DNA of 64,000 nucleotides from Limonium bicolor (lineage: Eukaryota; Streptophyta; Magnoliopsida; Caryophyllales; Plumbaginaceae): positions 1-64,000 of the forward strand of contig JAIOTZ010000271.1 of the NCBI GenBank assembly GCA_023374045.1, read 5' to 3'. The notes beneath the pieces are model-generated. The model worked only from the letters and a program-made list of their open reading frames with translations. It was not told the origin of the DNA and did no database searches. Numbering within the stretch: position 1 is the stretch's first letter; each line of letters opens with the position of its first letter. Below are positions 38,428 to 48,729 of this stretch, piece after piece. A program made the translations under genes and the position numbers.

Positions 38428-38534
38428 TGACTGGAACAGAGGAGTACCGAGTATAGGAAAACCTAAATTTGAGAAACGGGGTTACGGGTTAGTTTGCGAG
38501 GCTCGTTAGTTAGGGTCCATTTCAATCCGTAGGA

Positions 38535-38590
38535 AAACGCTGGAGAGGTAGAAAGCCTCCTCACACTCGGGAAAACCCGATCTGGCGTTT
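38535..38590 (+). other. Leader three-way-junction motif, Element 4
   Basis: AAACGC closes with GCGTTT. Inside are GAGG/CCTC and TCGGG-aaaa-CCCGA arms. The small open frame starts 6 nt after the domain. The layout matches Element 1 at 9838-9885. Confidence 0.5.
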
Positions 38591-38666
38591 ACACAATGGC
38601 ATATAATCAATCTGGTAAGGAAAACTAAGTACCTCTATCTTTTCATCGATGTTTCGGCTTAGTGTA

Positions 38667-38702
38667 GGGTACGAGGGCGTACCCCTCTTTTAAGGGGGGT
38701 AA
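38667..38702 (+). other. Second hairpin and polypurine module, Element 4
   Basis: GGGTACG-aggg-CGTACCC (38667-38684), then ctcttttaaggggggtaa. Repeated in interior 2 at 45851-45886. Confidence 0.7.
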
Positions 38703-39038
38703 GCGCGTTTTGTTTTGTATGTGTGTTGATTTATTATGATGTATTCCTACAACCACTCGTGGTTGGTTGGTAGGTTTGTGTGTTTGGATTGTGTGTGAAA
38801 ATGTTTTGTACGCTATGTATGAATGAGTGTCGTGTGCCTTGGTTTGCACTTTAGCATGTTATACACATTGCTAGCTTCGTGGTCTACTATGAGAACTGGT
38901 GTGAAGCCACTGATGTGGCACAGTGCTTAGAAGCACCGAGCATTATAATTATGGACTTAACCCTTTGGGTATCGATAATGAATGCGGGACTGGATCCCTA
39001 AGATTACCAGGAGTGGAAAATATAAGTTAAGGAAGAAA

Positions 39039-39073
39039 ACTTCGGGACGAAGTCTCTTTTAAGGGGGGTAAGT
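39039..39073 (+). promoter_or_regulatory. Element 4 polypurine tract 1 with upstream hairpin
   Basis: ACTTCG-gga-CGAAGT (39039-39053), then cttttaaggggggtaagt up to LTR B. The copy before LTR C (46220-46254) has a full 7-bp stem and one G fewer. Confidence 0.87.
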
Positions 39074-40799
39074 TGAAACACCCCTAAATATTTACTCACA
39101 TAAAATCACAAACGCGAGGAGAATATCCGAAAATAACGCGTTATATAATTCGGACATAAAATAATCTATGAACAATTAAATTTAGCAACGTTATATGTTA
39201 ACATAGTCGTACCTATATATGTCCGAGTACGAGAATACATGTACATAACGTTATGGTATTATAACGTTGTAAATAATAAATAGTAACGTTGCATAACATC
39301 GTAACGTTGTAATATAAATGATAACGTCGCATAACTTTGTAACAAATAAATAAATAAACATAACGTGGTGTATTATATGATATTACATATGTAAATAATC
39401 AAGTATAACTTATACAAAAAAAAAGAAAGAAAAGGAGCAAAGATGCTCCCGCTGAGGCTCAAACCCGAGACCTCCCGTACTTTACCTAAGTGCTTAACCG
39501 GTTGAGCTGTGCTCATTTTCAGTAGTAATCTACACCTCTGGATATAAGACTACTAAGTGATACAAGAAGATAGTGAAACATGACAGATTGCTGTGCAATC
39601 GACAGTACACAGCGCTAGTGCACCAACCCCACTCACATGCCCCCCTTTAGCTCAAATTCCAGAACCCAAACAGCTTGTCGGTTTCAAACTCTCGAACAGA
39701 GCCAAACCCAAGCACCAGGTGGTCTCTCTCCTTTCACAATGGGCACAAGACTCTCCTCCTCTGTACTAACCGTACAGTAACACCAAGCAGTTCCCAATTA
39801 CTACTGAAACAAACTAGTTCTCATACCCTGTGCAAGTCTCGGACAGCACACCCATTTCCCCATCGGTTTCAACAAAAAATTTCCTGCTACAATTCTCCCT
39901 GTCTGGGCGGATTATTTTTAAGTGCCCCATCAAAACAAAACAACGTTGGAATTTGTTCTCTGACTTTCACGCCATTCTACTCACTAGCCTTGTGCCATTT
40001 GAATCATAAACTTTCAAACCACCCTTGTCCCTCCTCTTGCATGCACTAGTTTCTACATAATCAGAAACTCCTCTCACTTCTCTCTGATTTCTCTTGCACG
40101 CAAGGTGAATGCTACTGATTTCATTGCTCTCCTCCTTCTCGTTTCACTTCTGATTTCCTTCCATGTAGGCACTGTCCGAGAACTCCCTACTCAACCTCTC
40201 TAAACTGCCTGCATTTTCTTGCAAGAAGGAAACTGTCACAACTAGCAACACACGGAGTTGGATATCAGCTAAAGGTAAACACCAGATCAGTCAAACAACC
40301 TGGTGCATCAGTTCTTATGCTCGATAAGACTAACCCTGCTCACTCTACTTTCCCTCCTTGTGCTGTGTGTGTTTGCTCCATTCCATTCCATCAATGAAGG
40401 GCCTGAAAGCTTTTGAGCAACAATCTGCCAATACCTGACGTGTAATACAACTAGAAGGTGGAGTCCCTGAAAACAGATTTCTTTCTTCCTTCTGTTGCTT
40501 CAGTCACTGTCTTTCTCTTTTGTTTTCAAGCCTAACTCCTGGGAAACTCCCTTCAATTCTTGTCTAGTGATTCAGGGGCTGGAGGCCTCGTAGTGTGCCA
40601 AAGGTCAGCAAGGGAGATCAGCTGAGAAACTCCAGTGGTGAGTATTCCTAAACTAATTATGTGATCAGGAAACAAAAAGGAAACAAACCTGTCAAGTTAA
40701 ACTGTTATCACATTTCAAATTCTGTAGCGTCTGTCTTCTGTATATCAACTCCAGAGGTATTATAAAGATTGTAGTGGCTGGGAATTTGATCTAAAACCC

Positions 40800-43260
40800 T
40801 GCTAACACTTTAACCTACGTGTAGATAAGTTGGAGGTGCAAGAGAAACCATTTAAAACTTCAGAAAGGAGGATAGCAGTAGGAGGATGCAGTAACTCGAT
40901 TTCAGTTTTCTTTAATTTTCTTCTGTCCTCAGATTAGGTGAAAAAAAAATGCGAGAAGTGCAGTCATGGTTACCTTGGGGTTGGTTATGGGGTTATAACC
41001 TCGATGAAGTAGCTAGGCAATCTGGGACAAACAGTTAGCATAGAGAGACAGAAACACGAAACAGAAAGAAAAAAACTATACAGGTTCAAGTTTCAGTTTA
41101 AGATTCCTGTAGAGGATTTTGAGAGGAGTGATTTTGGGTTGTTTTAAAATCTAAACTATATCAAGATGTGTAACTAATAGACTCAAAAGCTTGGGGGAAA
41201 CGAGAGAAACCCAATCCTGAACAAACAGAAGGGGAGGATAGAAGAAAAAGAAGAAGAAAACTACTTCTGCTTTTCAGTTGCAGTTTCGGTTTTTCTCCAG
41301 TTTTGAGGGTTGTGCAAAGAACTCAGAGGCAGGTCCCTTGCTGTCTTAAGTTTGGTTTGGGGATAAGATTATACCAAAGCACTTAACTGAGGAGATAAGG
41401 CAGATTGGGGAAAGACTGAAAATAAATCTGTAACAAAAAGAAGAGATAGAGAATGAGATAGCAGTTTTTGTTTTTCTTTTCTCTTTCAACTGTGACAGGT
41501 TCTGTGTAGGGATTTTCCTGAAACGTGGTCCAAGTGGTTTTAACTTGTTGTGGGTTTAGTATCTCAATTAAACATTAACTAAGTGAGTGAAGCAATTGAG
41601 AGGGGATGTAATGCAGTTTAAAGAACAGATAATGAGCAAATAAGAGAATATCCCAGTTTGATTTCAGTTCTGGGTTTGGATTTCTTGTTTCAGTATATGA
41701 GACATAGCAGAGGGGTAGATCAGGTTGTTTGGGGCTTGTGTTGAATTTAAAAAACTTGATTAAACACCTAGCTAAGTGGGCAGGCAGTTTGGGGAGAATT
41801 GAAAATCAACTCGTGAACAGAGAACACATAAGAGGATATATCAGTTTGTAATTTCGATTCTGTTTAATTCAGCTTGGGACATCTCAGTAGCTTTGTCTGA
41901 TGCCTAGGGTCGGTCTTGAAGATTGAAACTTTATTAAGACTATTAACTAAGTAGCTAGGTAATATGGGAAAAATTGAGAATCAGATTGGTGAACAAACAG
42001 AAAAGAAAGAAAGGAAACCTAAGAAACCAATTAAAAAGTTTGCAAATATCTCTGCGGAGGCACGTGAATGCTTTAAATATGGCCAGCGGCTGCGTATTCA
42101 CTGCCCCTATCCACGGAGATCTCTAGCAAATATTGATCGCATCTTGAGGGGAAGCGGAGTGAAGAAATAACAAAAGCCAAAGCTCCCGTTTGGTCTTTCC
42201 ACAGACTAAGGAGGGGATGATGTCTAGAGGTAGTTTCGATCAAGAAGATTTAATTCTGGGAGGGCTTGAAGTTTGGAGCCGTGATGGGCTGGTGATTTCG
42301 ATTGGAAGTCCAGGATTTCCAAAGTTTTCCCATTGCTGTAGTTGGTGTTTTCGGATTTTGTCGTTTTTAAAGTTTCTTTTGAACGTCCTTTCAATCTCTG
42401 GCTAAGGATTTTTCCTAAGCTGTATAGACCAAACATCGGTCATTGTACTGCTACATTTGTAGCCCCCTTATCAAAAAAAAAGAAAGGAGAGAATACCGGT
42501 TCTGATCTTTCCGTTTCATGAGTTTCTGAAAACTTGAACTAAAGTACTGATGGTGTGAGAATGAGGTATTGAGTAGTTAATGAACCTAAACACATCCAGT
42601 ACTCTTGAGTAAAGTCATAAGCACTTTGGGGATGATTTAGGAGTCAGCTAATCTTTAGAAACTGAGAAGAAAAGGGAGTGCGCAGGTTATGAGTGTTTCA
42701 GTTTCTTTTTCCTGAAACTTGTGTTCAGTATACTCAACTTACAGGAGTATGAAGAGTGAGGTAGTGGTTTTAGAATGAACTCAAAACATTTCTAAAGAGG
42801 TGAACTAAGTTGGTATACTCATGTGAGAGTCTAGGAGTCAATTGACGATCTACTAAAGGAAAGAGTGAGGAAGAAACATGCAGAGTCGGTTTCAGTTTTT
42901 CCATAATTGTGCCTCTGTATAACTGTTACACAGTAGGCATAAGTGGGTTGAAATGGCTTGCTAACAAACTTAAGACCTAGCTAATACACTTACCTAGATT
43001 CGTAAACACTTGTGAAAGATAGGAAAGCAATTTAATGCAGTGCAAAGAGAAACTGAATGGAGTATGCATAAGGTTAGTGTTTCGGTTTCCTGAAATGGTG
43101 TTTCAGTATGGGAGACTTCCCAAGGTGCTAAGAGTGTGATGTTGTATTAAAAGTAAACCCAAACCATAGCTAATAACTGCAGCTAAGATAGGGAACTGTT
43201 CTGAGAAGATTAAACATCAATTGAACGAAAGAGGTAAAGTGAGAGAAGACACCGCAACTA
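40800..43260 (+). repeat. Diverged ~185-bp repeat array, LTR B
   Basis: The LTR B copy of the array described for LTR A, uninterrupted except for the 465-bp retroposon. By spacing there are roughly ten units, each diverged from the next far more than LTR A is from LTR B. Confidence 0.6.
42016..42480 (+). mobile_element. Poly(A) retroposon, probably a 5'-truncated LINE
   Basis: Present in LTR B and absent from LTR A (35290-35310). It is flanked by agaaagga (42008-42015 and 42481-42488) and ends in a run of nine A, which marks target-primed reverse transcription. A short frame (KKPIKKFANISAEARECF...) stops at 42168. The rest looks like a 3' UTR. I cannot name the family, and a processed gene transcript is an alternative. 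Confidence 0.75.
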
Positions 43261-45580
43261 TGTTGCAGCTTTATAACTTAATTTGGGACGTATGTATAAA
43301 TGGGGTATAAGGGTATGTTATGTCCTATATTATAATGATACTAAGGTTAAAACATTGCCACTTATTTATTTAAGGAGGGAGTACACTTTAGTCAAGCTAA
43401 ATCCATCTTATATAAACATGTTACATGGTTAACGTTTAAAACGCTCTAAAATGTTGACTAAGGGAAAAGGACTTAGTTAACGTGTAAAACAAAGACGTGA
43501 ACGTCCCAGGAGTAAGATAAGCCTAGAATTAATACATGGAAGTTCTAAGAGTCAATCTAAACTAAGCATGTAACAACATACCAAGGGAAAAACGTACGAT
43601 ATAAAGTGTCGTCACATAAAATAATAAACTGACCATTGTTTTAATTAACGCTAGGGCCGTAACGAACTCCGACCGGGACTTCGAGTGTAAGACGACTCGT
43701 GCTTCGAATAAGGTATGGACATGTGTGGTTCGTATGTTGTCGTGTTACACGGCTTGTTTGCTTGTGTGCTGTGTGCTTTGTGTGACAACTCTAAGACTAA
43801 AAGCATGAAAATTGGATTGCTTCTTGTGGCTTGCTTTTATGCGTGTTATATATAATCCTTGTAGCATTTTACTTGCGCGCACACAGTAGTTTAGTCCCTT
43901 TCTCGTTTATGGAACTAGAGACGAACTACTACGAACTATGAAAACAAAGAAAACTCAATAAGGGGAACTCCTCTCTAATCCATTGAGGACTACCATGACA
44001 CCCACTATGGTATCTATTCATTAATCATAATGAAGAGCAAATCTCCTTGGGTGAGACATGACGAACCACGTAGACAAAACAAAAGAACTATACAAAGAGA
44101 CGAATCCTCTCTAACTTTAGAGGACCGCTAATGACGCCCACTATGGTGTCGAGATTATAATCATAATGAAATGGAAAGTATCAACTGTGAAACATGAGAA
44201 TAACCCGGGAAGACAACAGCTCGGGCCGCGCGGTATGGATGATCGGGAGTTGGTATCTGCATCAGATCCTTCGACCGTCTATGATGGAATATATTTTGGT
44301 GAAGCACATCCCGGAGTCCAAAGGTGACTTCCGCTTCCTTGACCCTGGGTGTCGGGAATGGGGGAGTGACAAGTTGGTGAAGCACATCCCGGAGTCCAGA
44401 GGTGACTTCCGCTTCCTTGACCCTGGGTGTCAGGAATGGGGGAGTGACAAATTGGTGAAGCTTATCCTGGAGTCTAGAGGTGACTTCCGCTTCCTTGACC
44501 CTGGGTGTCGGGAATGGGGGACTAGCTATGGAGGAGACGTCCTCCAACGTGCGGTGATAAAAGAATTCACAAGTAACCCTTGAAGAAACAAGGAATGATT
44601 AGCACCTACATAATAAAGCCTCGGGATCTAATCTATATCCCCTGACTCGGTGCCAGAGAATAGAGGAAAACATGTGTAACGAGACCAAGCAAATAAGAAA
44701 ATTCACAAATGTGATCATTTAAGTAACAAGGAATGAATAGCACTTATATTATAAAGTCTCGGGATCTAACCTACATCCCCCGGACTCGGTGCAAGAGAAG
44801 AAAGGAAAACATATGTAATGAGGACAAGATAACAATACGCAATCTCTTGAATGATCCCATAGCGAGGATTGACGGTATAATGTACCTACGCACACGTCCT
44901 ATAATTACTTGACTGTTGTTGCTACACTAGCAGCTTATTATGTTGGACTACGTGTTTGACATTGTTATGCTACTGGCAAGTTGTGCTTGGTTGCTTATTG
45001 ATATTGCTGTGCTACTTGAAAGATGTGCTTGGTTGCTTGCTGGTATTGCTATGCTACCGATGAGTGTGTATGATATCATGTTGTACTGATGTGTGCTTTA
45101 CTGCTTTATCATAGCATGTAAAATGGACTTAATAATATTCGACCAATTAGTCGTGTGGCCCGGTAACATGCGGGCTTCACACGTTCATACTCAGCGTAGT
45201 TTGCTGAGTCCTTTACACACCCAATTTTTTTTCAGGTCTTGTGCCAGACAATAACGGAGAGTAGGCAAGGGTGACTATCATAGGGGTAGTCCACATGGCA
45301 AGACTTTAAGTAGTATGCTTTCTTATGTATGAGTTATGTTGTTTAAGTTGTTAACTAAACTGTAGAAGCTCGGTACTTGAGTTATACTTTATATTGTATT
45401 TGGATTTCGTTAAGTTGGACTTCCAGTCAAACAGAAACTTGGAGTTGGTATTGTGGTCTGTCAACCACATGGGTGGTTGGCATCTGTGACACCCGAATAG
45501 AGTTGGAAACTGCTGCGTAGACTTCTCCTGCTAACTTAGGTGCGTCGTTTAATTGTTGGTTGTGATTCGGGGGTGTTACA

Positions 45581-46254
45581 GAAAGTGGTATCAGAGCGTA
45601 GTTGCGCTCTGATGACTGGAACAGAGGAGTACCGAGTATAGGAAAACCTAAATTTGAGAAACGGGGTTACGGGTTAGTTTGCGAGGCTCGTTAGTTAGGG
45701 TCCATTTCAATCCGTAGGAAACGCTGGAGAGGTAGAAAGCCTCCTCACACTCGGGAAAACCCGATCTGGCGTTTACACAATGGCATATAATCAATCTGGT
45801 AAGGAAAACTAAGTACCTCTATCTTTTCATCGATGTTTCGGCTTAGTGTAGGGTACGAGGGCGTACCCCTCTTTTAAGGGGGGTAAGCGCGTTTTGTTTT
45901 GTATGTGTGTTGATTTATTATGATGTATTCCTACAACCACTCGTGGTTGGTTGGTAGGTTTGTGTGTTTGGATTGTGTGTGAAAATGTTTTGTACGCTAT
46001 GTATGAATGAGTGTCGTGTGCCTTGGTTTGCACTTTAGCATGTTTACACATTGCTAGCTTCGTGGTCTACTATGAGAACTGGTGTGAAGCCACTGATGTG
46101 GCACAGTGCTTAGAAGCACCGAGCATTATAATTATGGACTTAACCCTTTGGGTATCGATAATGAATGCGGGACTGGATCCCTAAGATTACCAGGAGTGAA
46201 AATTAAGTTAAGGAAGAAAGACTTCGGGACGAAGTCTCTTTTAAGGGGGTAAGT
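45581..46254 (+). other. Element 4 interior 2 (674 bp, no pol)
   Basis: A near-identical copy of 38396-39073, with primer site 45586-45597, its hairpin 45591-45612, and hairpin-polypurine modules at 45851-45886 and 46220-46254. Confidence 0.88.
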
Positions 46255-46377
46255 TGAAACACCCCTAAATATTTACTCACATAAAATCACAAACGCGAGG
46301 AGAATATCCGAAAATAACGCGTTATATAATTCGGACATAAAAATCTATGAACAATTAAAATTTATCCGAAAATAACG
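46255..46377 (+). repeat. Element 4 LTR C remnant with filler junction
   Basis: Only the first 109 bp of the LTR remain (to about 46363). Then atccgaaaataacgcg (46364-46379) repeats 46306-46321, and Element 3 LTR resumes at cgagg (46378). About 6 kb of LTR C and about 214 bp of Element 3 LTR (equivalent to 52003-52216) are missing. Confidence 0.85.
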
Positions 46378-47558
46378 CGAGGAATTATAATTGCATCTGA
46401 AAATACTAACCTATTAAATTATAATAAGCTTTCCAGATTTACGGCTTAATTAACCTGTCTATTTATCACCTGGTCTGATCAAAATAGACTTAGGAAGCAT
46501 TTTAATAAATTCATGTATTTATTAAAATGGTGAGAGAAAACCTTTAAGCGTAACAAACTGTATTTATTTTAACCGGTAGAAATATTGATTACATAATTAA
46601 ACAAACCATAATTAAAACCCTTGCCTGGAGCAAATCCTCCTTAGCCTGACATATTAACTGGTAATAAGTCAGACAGAGGTTGTGACATAATAACAATACG
46701 AGATGCGTGGATGATGAATGGAGAAAATGAAGAGAAGAAGAGTGGAGTGAGTACGTAGGATTTTTGTAAATGGAATGAGAGATTTTGAGTGTTGAGTTTG
46801 GGGTGGATCGTGTATGAGTGTGAGTAGTTTTTGATGAAGTAGCAGTGGCTTTTTATAGAGGAGAGGAAAGAAGAAGATCGATTGCAGACAGAGGTGGAAG
46901 AGCATTGATTGCTCATTAATTGCAGAGGACAGAGCTGAGGAAAATAAGGTGTCGACGGGCGAAGTAGATGGATATGGCAGAAACAAGTCGACGGGCGAAG
47001 TCGACGCGAAGAAGAAAACTGGCGCGACTGATTTTAGTCGCGTCCGCCTTAACCCTACGCGGACGTCTCTGTCGACCTCCCTCTGTCCGCCCGGCCACTT
47101 CTTCTGTCCGCATGACCGTCCGCCTAAGAATCAAGCGGTTGTAACTTGTCTCCGCCTAAGCGTCCGCCCTAGCGTCCGCCTGCGGACCTCTCTTGCCTCA
47201 CTTCCGTCCGCCTTACCGTCCGCCCTAGCGCCATGCGGACGCCTGTGTGTCTTGTCCGCACTTGCGTCCGCCCAAGATCCATGCGGTCACAAGTGTGGTC
47301 GTGACCCATTTTCTTCCAACTTTGACCGGCTCTAGATTCTTCGTTTGGACTCTGTTTTCTGAGCCGTTTGCGTCTATGCGTTCGTCTCTTGTCTACTTTA
47401 CAACCAGCTTGGTTTTCCTCATGTTAACCAATAAATTTGTGAGATAAACAATAAAAACATAAACTAGAGTAAAACTAACCGAAGTGGAGAAATGAGCAAG
47501 AAAAGTGCTAATATTATATGAAATACACCTATAAACATGCTCATTTGGACACTTATCA
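46378..47558 (-). repeat. Element 3 3' LTR, inner part
   Basis: Matches 52217-53402 of the intact LTR and ends ...ggacacttatca next to the PPT. It contains a TATA-like box read on the - strand (46850-46858) and the GC-rich CGTCCGCC region (about 47035-47290). Confidence 0.93.
47035..47290 (-). repeat. GC-rich CGTCCGCC degenerate repeats in Element 3 U3
   Basis: Many copies of cgtccgcc with short spacers, in an otherwise AT-rich LTR. They lie roughly 180-440 bp upstream of the TATA-like box in element sense. Unit gains and losses distinguish it from the other copy (52875-53130). Confidence 0.75.
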
Positions 47559-47591
47559 CACCCCACACTTATCTTTTTACTTGTCCTCAAG
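47559..47591 (-). promoter_or_regulatory. Element 3 polypurine tract with upstream hairpin
   Basis: In element sense, CTTG-agga-CAAG (47591-47580) precedes taaaaagataagtgtggggtg, next to the LTR start TGATAAGTGTCC. The aagtgtgggg form is typical of Athila/Tat elements. Confidence 0.8.
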
Positions 47592-48729
47592 CAAAACCAC
47601 GTCCCAAGTAGTAGGAAATGCTCAATACTAACAAATATTATTATGAAGGGTAGGATAAAATGATCTTTTTAACTTTATTGAGGAGTGTGAAAAATTAACT
47701 GCTGGCATAGGTGTGCTCAGGGTAAAATAAAATATAGAGTTTCGGGGTATGATCTAAGGTACTTCAATGTTTCTTTTGTTTAGGTGACTCTGAGAATTTT
47801 TACCATGGCCAACTTCTCTCAAGAATGGGCATTGAGGAGAAGCAAAAGGAAAAATAGATTTATGCATTTGCTTCCTTTTGCATAAGGAGAGAAAATGTAG
47901 GCATCACGCCTTTGTATTCAAGAACACTCAACTCTCTTTTGTTGGTTACCACGGTGTCTCGAAAGTCCCTTATTATTTTTTTTCTTCTTTTTTTTAAAGA
48001 AAAGCACCCCTTAGCAATCCCTAAGAGAGAAGACAGAAGGAACCCTGAGCAATAAAATCCAACCATTGCAGATTATTTGGTCACACCGTATATAAAATGC
48101 TCCTCAAAAGTAATCAAAATTTAAATTTTTGTACCATTTATCCCATAATTCATAACAGTATTGTTTTTAAAGAGAACAACCTACATTAGCAGGGTACATA
48201 ATTTAATTTTTGAACAAATGCAAGATAAGCAGAGAGATTTAAACAATTTAAGCACAAAATGCCCTGAAAAGGCTCTTCCCCCACACTTAAGTTCAAGCAA
48301 TGCCCTCATTGCGTAGATGGAATAAAATTAATAGGGCATGCAATTAATAAAGGAAAGAGTGTACTCCCCAGATTCGTAGAGTGTGTAGAGCTCCCCCACA
48401 CTTGAGTGCAGCTGTGGAATGTCATGATTTGAACCTGTAAAGAATATTCTACACATCCAGAAGAACTCAAGTAAAACCTGCATTTTATTATGACATTAAA
48501 AGGGAAATATAATACAAAAAAGAAAACAACATTAAATTAATGGAAAGACAAAAGATAGATAGTGGGTTGCCTCCCACCAAGCTGCCCGGGTTTAACGTCT
48601 CTAGCTAGACGTATGTTCTTTATTATCCCGGATCATAAATGAATGTTGACAATGGTAGTACCGGGAACTGGAAATTGGCAATATGTAGGACCGAACCACC
48701 TGGATCAAAACAAAGAATTTCGGCAACAA
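47579..48729 (-). other. Element 3 non-coding 3' region
   Basis: No coding frame was recognised. It includes two further PPT-like aagtgtggggg motifs in element sense (48278-48289 and 48393-48404). Otherwise nothing was identified. Confidence 0.7.

Larger units (their letters stand above)
38396..39073 (+). other. Element 4 interior 1 (678 bp, no pol)
   Basis: Contains the primer site, a leader junction (38535-38590), a tiny open frame MAYNQSGKEN (38596-38628) at the place where Gag would start, the second hairpin and polypurine module (38667-38702) and the LTR-adjacent module (39039-39073). The whole gag-pol has been lost between the leader and the 3' end. Interior 2 (45581-46254) is a near copy. 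Confidence 0.85.
39074..45580 (+). repeat. Element 4 LTR B (complete)
   Basis: A 6507-bp LTR, about 6.04 kb without the retroposon at 42016-42480. It preserves the empty target site of Element 5 near 41695. It repeats all LTR A features: tRNA-like segment (39435-39514), 185-bp array (about 40800-43260), 78-bp repeats (44296-44523) and terminal hairpin (45460-45481). Confidence 0.93.
16172..46363 (+). mobile_element. Element 4: tandem giant-LTR element (LTR-int-LTR-int-partial LTR)
   Basis: Three LTR starts (tgaaacacccctaaat) are at 16172, 39074 and 46255, and two primer sites are at 38401 and 45586. LTR A is 16172-18789 plus 34991-38395 (6.0 kb without Element 5). Interior 1 is 38396-39073. 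LTR B is 39074-45580 (6.5 kb, with a retroposon). Interior 2 is 45581-46254. LTR C is 46255-46363 and then deleted. Each interior is only about 0.68 kb and has no pol. The left target sequence is agatt. The right one was lost with LTR C. Unequal recombination between LTRs is the simplest origin of the extra unit. Confidence 0.92.

Noticed and set aside
44161..44547. A 128-codon frame on the - strand across the 78-bp repeats.
   Set aside because: It mirrors the repeat. The LTR A copy is open only over a shorter range, and both strands are open because the unit is a multiple of three.
46949..47335. A 128-codon frame over the CGTCCGCC region (also 52789-53175).
   Set aside because: It arises from GC-rich repeats free of stop codons. 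It lies in U3 and changes with repeat unit number.
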